Shown here: positions 29,701 through 38,487 of the stretch, piece by piece | Layout: each line of letters starts with the position of its first letter | Position numbering within the stretch: the first letter of the stretch is position 1 | The notes under the pieces: generated by a model | What the model was told of the DNA's origin: nothing | Seen by the model: only the letters and a program-made list of their open reading frames with translations | Databases searched by the model: none | NCBI GenBank assembly: GCA_023391815.1 | Contig: JAEWAF010000105.1 | Coordinates: 62,001 to 126,000, forward strand | DNA from: Pseudomonadota bacterium | GTDB taxonomy: Bacteria > Pseudomonadota > Gammaproteobacteria > Steroidobacterales > Steroidobacteraceae | DNA: 64,000 nucleotides | Direction: 5' to 3' | Made by a program: the position numbers and the translations under genes

Positions 29701-31485
29701 GAGCTGTCCCGGCTGAGCGATGGTTTCCACGACATCCTGATCGGCACGTACGACGCCACCGGCCGGATCAACGTCGGCGCGGTCACGTTCCACGATTCCG
29801 TCGAACTGCGAAACATGGGCGCTGGCAGCTCCGGCATCGCCATCCAGGGACCGTTGAACGTCGGCCTCAACACGCTGACTCTGGCTTCGGAGGGCGGCGT
29901 CACGCAGACCGCCGAGATCGTGGCTGACCGGCTGATGTTGTACGGCAGTGGCCCTTATCTGCTGACGAATACGAACAACGCCGTGGGCACGCTGGCGGGC
30001 GTCACCGACGATCTGCACTTCGTCAACAACGGCAGCTTCACCGTGGGCTCGGTGTTCAGCGGGAACGTCCTGTTCACCGGTCTGCACAGCAACGGCGCCC
30101 TGCGCCTGGAGGCGCGTGGCTTGAACGCCGATCTGACGCTCGATCAAGCGATGTCATCCAGCGCGACCGGCACCGCGATCGAACTGAGCGCGGGTGGCGC
30201 GTTCGTCAATCACGCCGGCGCCAACGCGTTGCAGACGAGCGCGGGCCGCGCGGTGGTCTGGGCGGGCGATCGCGCCGGCACCGATCTCGGTGGACTCGCG
30301 TTCGACTTCAAACAATATCGCGCCATCTACGGCGTCGACGCGCCGGCGCAGTCCACCGGCGACGGCATCTTGTTCCAGGACGCGCCGACGTTGACGCTCG
30401 CCTTGAACAATGTTTCCAGAACGTACAGTGGCGCCACCGGAATCGTGCTGTCGTCCTCTGACTTTGCCGTTACCGGCATGCTCGATGGCGACGATGTGGT
30501 GATCGTTCCGGGCGCGGCCGAGTTCGACACCAAGGACGTCGGCGCAGGCAAATCGGTCACGGCATCTGGCGTATCCATCGGCTCGGCAAGCAACGGCTCG
30601 ATGGCCGTGTATGGCTACGAGCTGGCCTCCACGAACGTGACAGGCACCGGGAGTGTCACGCCGAAGAACCTGACGATCACGGCGACCGATGCAACTCGCG
30701 TCGCAGGTGAAAGCAATCCCGTTTTCAACGCGAGCTTCGATGGGCTCGTAGGCGGAGAAGATCAGAGCGTGCTCAACGGCTCGCTCGCGTTCAACACGAC
30801 GGCAAACGAAGCGTCGGGCGCGGGCACCTACGCGATCACGCCCGCCGGCCTCTCGTCCTCGAACTACGCGATCACGTATCGATCCGGCACGCTGACGGTC
30901 ACTCCGTCCGCGCAGCAACCGGAAGTGCCTCAGAACCCGGGCGTTCCGAATCAGCCGGAGATTCCGAACCCGCCCGAACCGCCGCAAGCCCACGCGCCAT
31001 CGCCGTCGGCCGAGGGCATCGGGCAGCTCGTGCGAGTGCCGGACTCGAGCCGGGTCAAGCTCGCGGCCGCGGATCGCACGCTTGCGCTACGCGAACCCAC
31101 CGCTCGCAACATGATCGTGGACGGCGGAATTGCGCTCGGCGGCGCTCCCTCCGGCGCGACACCGTCGCAGTCGACGACTGTATGGGGCGAATTCATTTCA
31201 GCCGAGCCGCTGGATGTACTGAGCGTCACCGACGACTCGGTGACGTACCAGTTGCCGAAAGAAACATTCCGTCACAGCAACGCTCAGGAAAACGTGCGCG
31301 TTTCGGCGCAACTCGCCGGAGGCGGCGCGCTGCCCGCCTCGTTGCACTTCGATCCGGGCACCGGTGTTCTGTCCGGCACGTTGCCGGCCAATCAACCGGC
31401 GCTGACGATCGTCTTCGTCGCGCAAGACACGGTCGGCGGCGAAGCCAGCACACGTTTGGAGTTGCGCTCCTCGCAAGCTCGTTAA
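26719..31485 (+). CDS. Large filamentous-haemagglutinin-type exoprotein (TpsA) with extended signal peptide
   Basis: This 1588-residue secreted protein begins with an extended signal peptide region (MNKHASMNRIYRLVWSETQG) and a cleavage region near VALTAEP (residue 58). The TPS secretion domain spans ~60-310 with VDWQRFDIG-like and NPNGVLFG motifs. A long right-handed beta-helix follows; residues ~640-970 repeat a loose 35-40-residue pattern of GV-I-GA-V-T--GNI-L-G-GG. Two YDG/MBG-type domains span ~1225-1395 (SRTYSGATG, LTITATDATRVAGESNPVF). A Pro-rich hinge (~1398-1425) leads to a C-terminal Ig-like domain with LPASLHFDPGTGVLSGTLP. This suggests a surface adhesin or cell-contact protein. There is no obvious CdiA-type toxin end. 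Confidence 0.92.
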   Translation: MNKHASMNRIYRLVWSETQGTWVPVAELTSARGKRSRAGRAAIAGALLLTSGVALTAEPAVGMLPSGGHVVRGNASITQTNSQLDIHQSSERAVIDWQRFDIGRDSTVNFWQPSASSVTLNRVLSSDPSAIFGRLNANGQVFISNPNGVLFGSSARVDVGGLVATSLQIDPDDFIGGNYRFTNGSGAVINQGTLTAKDGGYIALLAPEVRNEGVLSARLGTVAMAAGEAVTLNLDGSQLLSVQVDPATVDVLLENRHLIAADGGQVILSASAAQRLVDGAISGATGATGLVVENGEARLINVEGTVRAANVSIDGGAAGVTRVAGTIDAQTASGNGGQVLVTGDKVHIDSGASIDASGSRGGTILIGGDQQGANPNVRNAQRLFVDADAAIHADGGAGTNHVGDGGRVITYSSQATQVYGALTARGGASDGDGGFIETSGGWFDLGSSIPDASAAAGRAGQWLIDPHNITISSAGPDSGVTGGPAWTTTADSSTLTTSSITSALNAGTSVTITTTAGGVQHGDITVADSIVKSAGSSASLSLLAHGHVLVNNGVQIQSTSGALNVTLHADQGNTGAGGIRLGSGAAIRSNGGNILLSGGNASFTGPIVDPSYDSNLFQTQMHSGAAWNTATQYGVYLNGSTLQANGGNIEVRGVGSSGNAGIRVDGGATISTSGHGNIALYGLGGSGGANSDGVRITGSGTTVTSFIGNVRIYGLAAGGAGCFAMDCSDGVQIDAGASVSSIDGDIYLRGVSNSGSQRGRGVWIDTNGSVQTANNGDIDVVGIGGGPGGHSIGVNLTDGALIQTNFGSIAVTGYGAQDSAANNEGVKVDDSAIKVLTGASSTLTVIGYGGGGDWYNIGVNVRLGGVLSSASSGGTMLVRGTGGTSASATGNWGILLEGDGIYEATGGANLIMEGIGGGGTDNAGIRVTGGYANRIGSSTMTGNITLRADSMNLADGSSNGLTVQSIGSLYIAPYSVATTIGLGGAAGTLNLDADELSRLSDGFHDILIGTYDATGRINVGAVTFHDSVELRNMGAGSSGIAIQGPLNVGLNTLTLASEGGVTQTAEIVADRLMLYGSGPYLLTNTNNAVGTLAGVTDDLHFVNNGSFTVGSVFSGNVLFTGLHSNGALRLEARGLNADLTLDQAMSSSATGTAIELSAGGAFVNHAGANALQTSAGRAVVWAGDRAGTDLGGLAFDFKQYRAIYGVDAPAQSTGDGILFQDAPTLTLALNNVSRTYSGATGIVLSSSDFAVTGMLDGDDVVIVPGAAEFDTKDVGAGKSVTASGVSIGSASNGSMAVYGYELASTNVTGTGSVTPKNLTITATDATRVAGESNPVFNASFDGLVGGEDQSVLNGSLAFNTTANEASGAGTYAITPAGLSSSNYAITYRSGTLTVTPSAQQPEVPQNPGVPNQPEIPNPPEPPQAHAPSPSAEGIGQLVRVPDSSRVKLAAADRTLALREPTARNMIVDGGIALGGAPSGATPSQSTTVWGEFISAEPLDVLSVTDDSVTYQLPKETFRHSNAQENVRVSAQLAGGGALPASLHFDPGTGVLSGTLPANQPALTIVFVAQDTVGGEASTRLELRSSQAR

Positions 31486-31504
31486 CCGTAGGAACGATCC
31501 CGTG

Positions 31505-31538
31505 CGCGACGGGCGGCTGAATGCGCCAGCCCGTCGCG
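31505..31538. terminator. Bidirectional hairpin between the exoprotein and hexosaminidase genes
   Basis: CGCGACGGGC and GCCCGTCGCG form a perfect 10-bp stem around 14 bases that can pair further (GGC with GCC). It lies between the converging stops at 31485 and 31564. There is no strong T-run, so it may act as a weak bidirectional terminator or an mRNA end-stabilising hairpin. Confidence 0.6.
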
Positions 31539-31563
31539 ATCTATTGCCTGCAGGCTATGGGAG

Positions 31564-33855
31564 CTAATGTCGCACCAGTTTCACGTTATCGATCGCATAC
31601 AACGGCCCGCTCGTCGGCGCGGTGAAGATGAAGCAAAGGTCGTGCTCCTCATCACGCGACGGAACCCGGATTTGAATCTGTTGGCGAGGGTCGCTCTTGC
31701 TGGGATCGGGCAGAACGGAGCGCCCGAGCTCGGCGCCCGTTTCACAGCGGTCCTGATACACCACCAGCTCGCCGAACGGCGTGTGCGCCGGATGTGACTT
31801 GAGCTGATTCTTGCGATTGGCCAATCCGAAGTTGCGGGCCAGGCGCGCGATGTCGAAGCGCAGCGCAGTCACATCGGTCAGCAGCGCCTTCGGATAGATG
31901 TAACAGCTGTTCAACAGGTTGACGTTGAAGACGGGCGCGACCGCTGGCGAATCGGGGGTCAAAGGCAAGCGCAGGCCCAGATAATTGCCGGGGCAGGCTT
32001 TCAACTGATTCGATACACGCATGGACAGCGCGTCCGCATTGAAATGATAGGTGCGCTCCGCCGCGAGCGGCACGCCGTCGGTGCTGAACGTCGCGGCCTT
32101 GAGTATCGCGCCCAACGTGAGATTCAACGGCGAGTCATAAAGCGTGGACTGAAATGTCGGTGCGGAGCCGTCCAGGGTATAGCGGATCTGTCCGAAGCCG
32201 GTCTGGTTGAGCAACGTCACCGCGCCCGTTCCCTTCCGCAGCGCTGCGCTTCTTCCTTCGGTCAATTGAAAATCGACAGCGAAGGCGGAGTCGGCGGCGT
32301 GCACTCCTTGTCGACGATAGCGCTGCAGCTGGGCAGGCAAGCGGCTCAGGAATCCAGACCAGCTCATGCGCGGAGCTTGTGTCCATACCAATTCAGACAA
32401 GGCGTCGAGACGCGGAAAGATGGCGTGCTGCAGGTACCAGCTCGACAGCACATATTCGCTCCACAGGTTGGCCTGCGCCCCCAGGACGCGGCGCCCCTCC
32501 TCCGGTGTCAGTACCGCTGGCAGCACTTCGAAGTTATAGATATGTGAGAGCGACGATACGCCGAGTCGGCCTGCCGGCTCGTCATCGAGGCGGCTCTGCA
32601 GATTGTCGAGATACAGCATCGGCGATGGCGACTGCACGACATCGTGACCGAGACGCGCCGCCGTGACCGCTCCCTGCGTACCACGCCAGCTCATGATGGT
32701 CGCGTTCTCGGGAATGGCCGCATCGAGAATCTCATCCCAGCCGAGCATCGTCCGGCCATGCTCCGCCAGATATCGACCGACCTGCTCCATGAACCAGTTC
32801 TGCAATTCGTCTTCGTGCGTGAAACCCAGAGCTTTCATCTGCGCTTGCATGGCCGCCGAGGCGCGCCATTGATCCTTGATGGCTTCATCGCCGCCGAGAT
32901 GAATATATCTGCTCGGAAACAGCTCCATGACTTCGTCGAGCACGTGCTTGACGAAGGTCAGGCTGTGCTCATCGGCGCTCCAGAGATACTCGTTGACGCC
33001 CCAGTTGTTCGATACTGCGGGCCGATCGCCTGGCACGCCGAGCTTCGGATAAGAAGCAATCGCCGCCTGCGCGTGACCCGGCACGTCGATCTCAGGAATG
33101 ATGGTGATGTGACGCGCGGCTGCGTACTTCACGAGATCGCGAATCTCCGCTTGCGTATAGAACCCGCCGTACGTCTCGGTTGCGCTGCCCGGGCCGCCAT
33201 TGGATGGTGGCTTCCGCCACGCGCCGACCTTCGTCAGATCCGGATAACGGCGAATCTCGATGCGCCAACCCTGGTCGTCGGTCAGGTGCAGATGAAGTAC
33301 GTTCAACTTGCGTTGGGCCATCTGATCGATGACCAGTTTGACATCCGCGACCGGCACGAAGTGACGCGCGGGATCCAACATCAGGCCGCGCCATTTGAAG
33401 CGCGGATAGTCTTCGATATGAGTTCCGGCCAGACGCACGGGCTGTCCATACGCCATGCCCGTGGACAACAGCTGAGTCAGAGTCATCGCGCCGTAGTAGA
33501 GCCCAGCCGCGCTACGTGCTTCGATCTTCACGCCATGAGCGAGCACATCCAGCGAATATCCTTCCGCATCCGTGACTGGAGCCGTTGGCGATAGCACGAA
33601 GGCAATCCCCGGCCCTCCGCAGCCACGCGATTGGAGATCGATTCCTTGCACCGCTTTGACGACGGCTTGGAACTGATCGATGGCAGCCGCCCCCGCGCCG
33701 TCGTCGCAGAGCTTCGTTTTCTCATCGACGATGAAACTGCCGGCCGCGGCAGTGAGCTTCGCTGGCCACGGAATTAGCGGCGCTTCATTCGCCCGCGCAC
33801 CGGTCGCTGCCAGCAGCAAGGTCGCCAAAGCGATCAGTCTGCGATTGGTTCTCAA
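31564..33855 (-). CDS. Secreted beta-N-acetylhexosaminidase (glycoside hydrolase family 20)
   Basis: This 763-residue enzyme releases terminal GlcNAc or GalNAc. A signal peptide (RTNRRLIALATLLLAATGARA) is followed by a GH20 N-terminal domain and the catalytic barrel: LHLHLTDDQGWRIEI near 187, IIPEIDVPGHAQAAI near 252 and the Asp-Glu catalytic pair 323/324 in YIHLGGDEAIKDQW. The C-terminal region includes a chitobiase-like segment (RYTLDGSAPTF) and a further beta-domain. The best start is TTG 33855 behind GGATGGGG, only two bases after the gntP stop. The earlier GTG at 33900 overlaps gntP and gives a poorer signal peptide. It is probably the last gene of the TonB receptor-gntP-GH20 unit. Likely substrates are chitin or peptidoglycan fragments, or host glycans. 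Confidence 0.93.
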   Translation of the reverse strand: MRTNRRLIALATLLLAATGARANEAPLIPWPAKLTAAAGSFIVDEKTKLCDDGAGAAAIDQFQAVVKAVQGIDLQSRGCGGPGIAFVLSPTAPVTDAEGYSLDVLAHGVKIEARSAAGLYYGAMTLTQLLSTGMAYGQPVRLAGTHIEDYPRFKWRGLMLDPARHFVPVADVKLVIDQMAQRKLNVLHLHLTDDQGWRIEIRRYPDLTKVGAWRKPPSNGGPGSATETYGGFYTQAEIRDLVKYAAARHITIIPEIDVPGHAQAAIASYPKLGVPGDRPAVSNNWGVNEYLWSADEHSLTFVKHVLDEVMELFPSRYIHLGGDEAIKDQWRASAAMQAQMKALGFTHEDELQNWFMEQVGRYLAEHGRTMLGWDEILDAAIPENATIMSWRGTQGAVTAARLGHDVVQSPSPMLYLDNLQSRLDDEPAGRLGVSSLSHIYNFEVLPAVLTPEEGRRVLGAQANLWSEYVLSSWYLQHAIFPRLDALSELVWTQAPRMSWSGFLSRLPAQLQRYRRQGVHAADSAFAVDFQLTEGRSAALRKGTGAVTLLNQTGFGQIRYTLDGSAPTFQSTLYDSPLNLTLGAILKAATFSTDGVPLAAERTYHFNADALSMRVSNQLKACPGNYLGLRLPLTPDSPAVAPVFNVNLLNSCYIYPKALLTDVTALRFDIARLARNFGLANRKNQLKSHPAHTPFGELVVYQDRCETGAELGRSVLPDPSKSDPRQQIQIRVPSRDEEHDLCFIFTAPTSGPLYAIDNVKLVRH

Positions 33856-33857
33856 CG

Positions 33858-35201
33858 TTACCCCATCCTCGAAAGAATCAGATCCAGCGCCAGCACACAC
33901 AGCAGGCCGACCACCCCGGCCAGGCTTTCCATCGTGGTCCAGGAACGAAAGGTGTCGCGCAGATCCAGATTGAAATATTCCTTGAACAACCAGAACCCGG
34001 CGTCATTGACGTGTGAGCACATCAGGCTGCCCGCACCGATGGCCAGCACCATCAGGTTGGGATTGACGCTGCTGTTGGCGACCAGCGGCGCGACGATACC
34101 AGCTGCTGTCAACCCCGCGATCGTCGCGGATCCGAGCGCGATTCGGATGACCACGGCGATGAGCCAGCCAAGCATCAAGGGCGGTAACGCCAGAGTCTGC
34201 AACCATGCCGCCAGCTGGTCGTTGACGCCGGCATCGACGAACACCTGCTTCAAAGCTCCAGCTCCGGCGAGTATCAGCAGGATGCCGGCGACTTCTTGCA
34301 GACTGGCGCCTTGTGCCTGCACGAGCGTCTTGAAACTGACGCCTCGAGCGATCCCGAGACTGACCGTCGCATAGATCAGCGATAACAGTAATGCGACGGT
34401 GGGTTGGCCGACGAAAGCGGCAATCGATTTGAATTGAGCAGGTGCATTCGGCAAGTACGCCACGGCGGTCGTGAGTGCAAGCAAGGCCACCGGCAGCAGC
34501 GCAGTGGAGCAGCTATTCCATGCACCAGGCAAACTTCCGCCAGGCTGATTCACGTCGGCGAGCGGCGCCGGCGAACGACGTTCGTTTCTGGGAGCGATCC
34601 CCTTCAGCGCCGAGGCCAGCATGGGTCCGGCGATCATCACGGTGATCCCGCCCACGATCATGCCGTAGATCAAAGTAATGCCCATGTCGGCGCAGAACAA
34701 ATGAACCAGCGCGCTCGGTGAGGGGTGTGGCGGCAGGAACCCGTGCGAAACGGAGAGCCCGCAAAGCAAAGGAATGCCGACGTAGACAGCCGGCAGCTTC
34801 ATATGCGCGGACAGCGAGAATATCAGCGGCACCAGCACCACGAAGCCGACGCTGTAGAACAGCGGGATGCCGACGATCAGGCCGGTTAACGCGAGCGCGA
34901 TCAGGATGAATTTGTCGCCGGCCGCGCCGATCAGCGCGTCAGCGATACTGCGCGCGGCGCCACTGTCGGCGATGGTCCTGCCGAACATCGCGCCCAGACA
35001 GATGATTGCGGCGAGCCCGCCCAACATCTCCCCGATACCGCGCTCGACCGACTTGCCGATGTCGTTCAACGGCATACCGAAGCACAGCGCCGCGAGCAGC
35101 GCGATGGCGAGGAAAGCGGCGAACGGTGGCACGCGGCCCCAGCTGATCAACAGGACCAGCAACCCGATCAGAAGAACCACAGCAAGAACGGTCAACGCCA
35201 C
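33858..35201 (-). CDS. GntP-family gluconate/organic-acid:H+ symporter
   Basis: This 447-residue inner-membrane carrier has about 12-14 hydrophobic segments. The family pattern is clear: GIGEMLGGLAAIICLGAMFGRTIADSGAA near 55, the HGFLPPHPSPSALV re-entrant motif near 157, and GSATIAGLTAAGIVAPL near 353. GntP relatives move gluconate, D-serine (DsdX), fructuronate and similar small hydroxy or amino acids. DsdX specificity would suit the D-amino-acid genes upstream, but this is inference. The start is GTG 35201. A strong hairpin separates it from the TonB receptor gene, and the GH20 gene follows two bases after its stop. Confidence 0.92.
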   Translation of the reverse strand: MALTVLAVVLLIGLLVLLISWGRVPPFAAFLAIALLAALCFGMPLNDIGKSVERGIGEMLGGLAAIICLGAMFGRTIADSGAARSIADALIGAAGDKFILIALALTGLIVGIPLFYSVGFVVLVPLIFSLSAHMKLPAVYVGIPLLCGLSVSHGFLPPHPSPSALVHLFCADMGITLIYGMIVGGITVMIAGPMLASALKGIAPRNERRSPAPLADVNQPGGSLPGAWNSCSTALLPVALLALTTAVAYLPNAPAQFKSIAAFVGQPTVALLLSLIYATVSLGIARGVSFKTLVQAQGASLQEVAGILLILAGAGALKQVFVDAGVNDQLAAWLQTLALPPLMLGWLIAVVIRIALGSATIAGLTAAGIVAPLVANSSVNPNLMVLAIGAGSLMCSHVNDAGFWLFKEYFNLDLRDTFRSWTTMESLAGVVGLLCVLALDLILSRMG

Positions 35202-35229
35202 GCCTCGCCATCAGCCGCCGCCAGGAAAT

Positions 35230-35270
35230 GGCGATCGTTCGACGTGGCGGGTGCAGGTCGAACGATCGCC
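35230..35270. promoter_or_regulatory. 14-bp perfect hairpin between TonB receptor gene and gntP
   Basis: GGCGATCGTTCGAC (35230-35243) and GTCGAACGATCGCC (35257-35270) pair perfectly around a 13-base loop. It starts 15 bases past the receptor stop and ends before the gntP ribosome site. There is no T-run. It could partly terminate transcription or protect the 3' end of the receptor mRNA, so that receptor is made in excess over permease and hydrolase. Confidence 0.65.
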
Positions 35271-35285
35271 GCTTGTCATCGCCGT

Positions 35286-38204
35286 TCAGAAGCTCATTCG
35301 GAAGCCGAGGCGATACATGCGCCCGAGCGCATCGTACAGGTACGGGTTGACGCCGTAGGAAACATTTTGTGCCGCGATCGGTTCCGGGTCCTCGTCGAAC
35401 ACGTTCTCGACCTTGGCATAGGCGGTCAAGTTGTCCGTCACCCGATACGACCCGCCGACATCGACGTACAACGCACCCTTCAGCTCGTTGTTGTCGATGG
35501 TGGCGCGCGTAACGGTGGACACCGGGCAATTCGTCTGGCATTCGATGTACTCGTTGCTGTAGACGCCATCGGTGAACCAGCGCTCGGTCAAGCTCAGGCT
35601 GAGCCGTTCGGTGTCCCAGCTCTGCGTCATATGCAGCTTCCAGTCGGGGATGCCGGTCGAGGCGACCGGACTGCCGACGTTCACGCCGGCGTTCTCCTGC
35701 GGGATGGTGCCGATGATGCCGGACTCGGTGACGAAGCTGATCGTATGGGTTGCCAGCGCGCGCAGTGTCAGCGAGCCGTTGATGCCGAACGGCGCCATCT
35801 CGGTTCGATACGCGATCTCGATGTCGAGCCCTTTGTTACGAGCCTTGGACAGATTGAACGCCTGCACCCGGACGAAGTTGGTATTCGGCAGCGGGCTGGT
35901 CAGCAGAATCTGCGAGCACTGATCCTGGTTGCCGGCGACGCACAGATCGACGATCTGTTGCGCGGTCAAGCCCGCGATCATGTCTTTCAGGCGAATGTCG
36001 AAGTAATCGATCGAAGCGCTGAAACCCGGCAGGAACGGCGCTTCGGACAACACGATACCCACCGTCGTGTTGCGAGCGATTTCCGGCTCGAGGTTCTGGT
36101 TGCCCACGGTCTCCTGCAGGATGTTGACGTTCTGACCTTGGTACAGCACCGCGCCGTTCACCACGACCGGCGGCGCGAACAACTCGCTCAAGTTCGGCGC
36201 ACGAATATCCCGCGAAGTCACGGCACGGAATCTGAGCCCCTCGAGCGGCGTCTTCCACGTGCCGCCGACCTTCCAGGCCGTCACATCGCCCGCCGTGCTG
36301 TACTCGGTCTGGCGGACGGCGGCGTTGAGATTCGCATCGCCCCACCGATCCGAGCTCAGGAACGGCAGATTGGTCTCCAGATAAGCTTCCTCGACATGGT
36401 ACGAGCCGCGACCGTTGTGGAAGTTACCGGCATACCAGTTGTTGCCGGAGGTGGTGTTCATCAGCGGATCGGCCGGATAGTCCGGCGAGTTGGTCGTGCC
36501 GAGGACCAGACCGTTGCCGTAGGGGTCGGCGGTGGTCTTGTACTTCTCCTCGCGATATTCCACGCCGGTTGCGAAAGCCACGGGCCCGGCCCAGAGCGAG
36601 AACGGCTCGCCGCTGAGGTTGAAGCTGGCGACCTGCTCTTCCTGGCGGGAGCGTTGCCGCGGACCGTGCTCGGGCATCACGTAGGCGAGCGCCGCGGGAT
36701 CGATGTCGACTTCGCCGAAGATGTTCAAGGGCCGGCATCCGGACGCACGCGCGACCGGGTTCCGACAGACGATCGTGCCGTCGGGCCCCACAATCGCATC
36801 GATCGCGTTGTTGTATCGAGACGTGAGCATGATGTCCTCGACATCGATGCTCGTGCGGTTCGTGCCGGTGGCGTAGTAGCCGTTGTAGGCCCAGTCCGTG
36901 CCGAGCAGCTTGAACGAACCTTCGGCGCCCAGCACGAAACGCACTTGTTCACGCTCGGCGTTGACGTTGATCGGATCGCTGAAAGCGCCGTTGCTGGTGC
37001 CAAAGCGGAACGAGGTGATGTTGTTGTCCACGCATCTCTGCCGGATCGAAGCTGGCAGCAAAGGGTTCTCGCACTGGATCAGCATGTTGGTCCGCTCGGC
37101 GCCGATGTTCGGCTCGTTGACCGATTTCACATTGGCCGCGTTGACCGTCAGATAGATCTGGTGCGTCTCGCCAAGATCCAGGCCCAATCGCGTATACCCG
37201 ACCGTTCGCTCCAGCTCCGCCGCCAGGCTGGGCGACTTGCCGATGTTGCCGCTCAAGTCGCCGCCGACGCAGAACGGCGTGACGCAGTTGGCGCCGTACT
37301 GAAACTGATAGGGCGCGCCGCCGACGCCAAATGCCGTGCCTCGCAACGGACCATCGGTGATGAGGCCGTAGCGCGCATACTGAGACTGTTGAGCGTCGTG
37401 AATGACGGTGTACTGCGGCCGGCCATCGTTGGTCTGTGAGAGCGGCCGACTTTGCAAAGCCGGCGATTTGAACCAGCGGCGACCGTTGGCCGCCGAGCCC
37501 CCGCCGAAGCCGCCGGAGGGCACGCCATCTTCCTTGCTGTATTCCCCGCTCACTTGCAGATGCAGGCGGTCGTCGAGAAACGCGGTGCCCCACGCAGCCT
37601 GCGCGGTGAGGTTTTCGTCGTCGCCGTAAGTGGTGCGACCCACTTCGAAATTGGTCTTCAGCCCTTCGAATTCCTTGTCGGTGACGAAGTTGACCACGCC
37701 GCCGATGGCGTCCGAACCATACGAGGCCGAAGCACCGCCGGTGACCACATCGACCCGCTTCACCAGCAGTTGTGGAAACTGGCTCACGTCGACCACGCCG
37801 GTCACGTTCGCCGGCGTGACGCGCTGGCCGTCCAGCAGCGTGAGCGTGCGAATCGTGCCCAGGTTGCGCAGGCTGAACGAGCTCAGGCCCTGCATGCCGC
37901 TGCTGGTGCTGTTGACGAACGTTTTGCGACCGGTGCTGCCCTGGAGCACCGGCAGCTCCGCGATGGTATTGAAGAGATTGGGCGCCGCCGCTTTCTCGAT
38001 ATCGGCGGCCGAGACTACGCTGGTTGGTGTCGGCTGAGTGAAACCGCTCGAGGAAATGCGCGAGCCGGTCACCACGATCTCAGCTAACGGTTCGGTCGTC
38101 GGTGGAGTGCTCGCCTGTTCCGCCGCGTCGGCGCGACCGGTGATGGCCAGCAAAGTCGACGCAGATACCAGGCAGGCATGCAGATCCCGTCTGACTCCTT
38201 TCAT
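35286..38204 (-). CDS. TonB-dependent outer-membrane receptor
   Basis: This 972-residue receptor has a signal peptide (to about GRADAAEQA, residue 29), then a TonB-box-like EIVVTGSRI at 43-51 and a plug domain (PTSVVSAADIEKAAAPNLF near 60, LLDGQRVTPANVTG, GGASASYGSDAIGGVVNFVT near 156). A large 22-strand barrel follows, ending in the canonical terminal strand YRLGFRMSF with a final Phe. It lacks the FecA-type signalling extension. It resembles receptors that Xanthomonadales and Caulobacterales use for sugars and peptides. Its substrate is inferred only from its neighbours (GntP, GH20, RpiR, D-amino-acid enzymes). The start is ATG 38204 behind GAGGGG. Confidence 0.94.
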   Translation of the reverse strand: MKGVRRDLHACLVSASTLLAITGRADAAEQASTPPTTEPLAEIVVTGSRISSSGFTQPTPTSVVSAADIEKAAAPNLFNTIAELPVLQGSTGRKTFVNSTSSGMQGLSSFSLRNLGTIRTLTLLDGQRVTPANVTGVVDVSQFPQLLVKRVDVVTGGASASYGSDAIGGVVNFVTDKEFEGLKTNFEVGRTTYGDDENLTAQAAWGTAFLDDRLHLQVSGEYSKEDGVPSGGFGGGSAANGRRWFKSPALQSRPLSQTNDGRPQYTVIHDAQQSQYARYGLITDGPLRGTAFGVGGAPYQFQYGANCVTPFCVGGDLSGNIGKSPSLAAELERTVGYTRLGLDLGETHQIYLTVNAANVKSVNEPNIGAERTNMLIQCENPLLPASIRQRCVDNNITSFRFGTSNGAFSDPINVNAEREQVRFVLGAEGSFKLLGTDWAYNGYYATGTNRTSIDVEDIMLTSRYNNAIDAIVGPDGTIVCRNPVARASGCRPLNIFGEVDIDPAALAYVMPEHGPRQRSRQEEQVASFNLSGEPFSLWAGPVAFATGVEYREEKYKTTADPYGNGLVLGTTNSPDYPADPLMNTTSGNNWYAGNFHNGRGSYHVEEAYLETNLPFLSSDRWGDANLNAAVRQTEYSTAGDVTAWKVGGTWKTPLEGLRFRAVTSRDIRAPNLSELFAPPVVVNGAVLYQGQNVNILQETVGNQNLEPEIARNTTVGIVLSEAPFLPGFSASIDYFDIRLKDMIAGLTAQQIVDLCVAGNQDQCSQILLTSPLPNTNFVRVQAFNLSKARNKGLDIEIAYRTEMAPFGINGSLTLRALATHTISFVTESGIIGTIPQENAGVNVGSPVASTGIPDWKLHMTQSWDTERLSLSLTERWFTDGVYSNEYIECQTNCPVSTVTRATIDNNELKGALYVDVGGSYRVTDNLTAYAKVENVFDEDPEPIAAQNVSYGVNPYLYDALGRMYRLGFRMSF

Positions 38205-38274
38205 CTCTTGAACCCCTCTGTCTAACCCGCGTGACGCGGTTGTTTGTTATGGCCAGTGCGTGAAAGTTTGATCG

Positions 38275-38304
38275 AGCATACTCACGCCCTGAAACAAACG
38301 TCAA
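38275..38304 (-). promoter_or_regulatory. Predicted promoter of the TonB receptor-gntP-GH20 unit
   Basis: On the minus strand TTGACG (38304-38299) and TATGCT (38280-38275) are spaced by 18 bp, and the receptor ATG lies 70 bp downstream. The -35 matches consensus at five of six positions and the -10 at four. Copies of ACAAAC/GTTTGT lie on both sides (for example 38294-38299 and 38323-38328), where a repressor could act. Confidence 0.45.
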
Positions 38305-38460
38305 TCAGAAAACGATCATTTTTGTTTGTATTGTTACTTAGCAGCGCTCGTGGACGGCTGGCCTCATCGGCGAAAACGTAGGAAATCCAACAGCATGAGC
38401 TGTGGGCCAAGCGCTCGGAGGGGCGCTGTAGCTTTGATAAAGTTCTTGACGTTACCGCTA

Positions 38461-38487
38461 CCGGTCGCCGGGTGAAATGGCGACCGG
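38461..38487. terminator. Hairpin after the RpiR-family regulator gene
   Basis: CCGGTCGCC and GGCGACCGG form a perfect 9-bp stem around a 9-base loop, 34 bases past the regulator stop on the minus strand. It has no T-run. Its GAAATGGCGA core resembles the flank of the hairpin at 35230-35270, which lies after the next gene of the locus. Confidence 0.5.

Noticed and set aside
35244..37439. Long plus-strand open frame opposite the TonB receptor
   Set aside because: It is antisense to a clear receptor gene and has His/Arg/Val-rich shadow composition. GC-rich codon use explains it.
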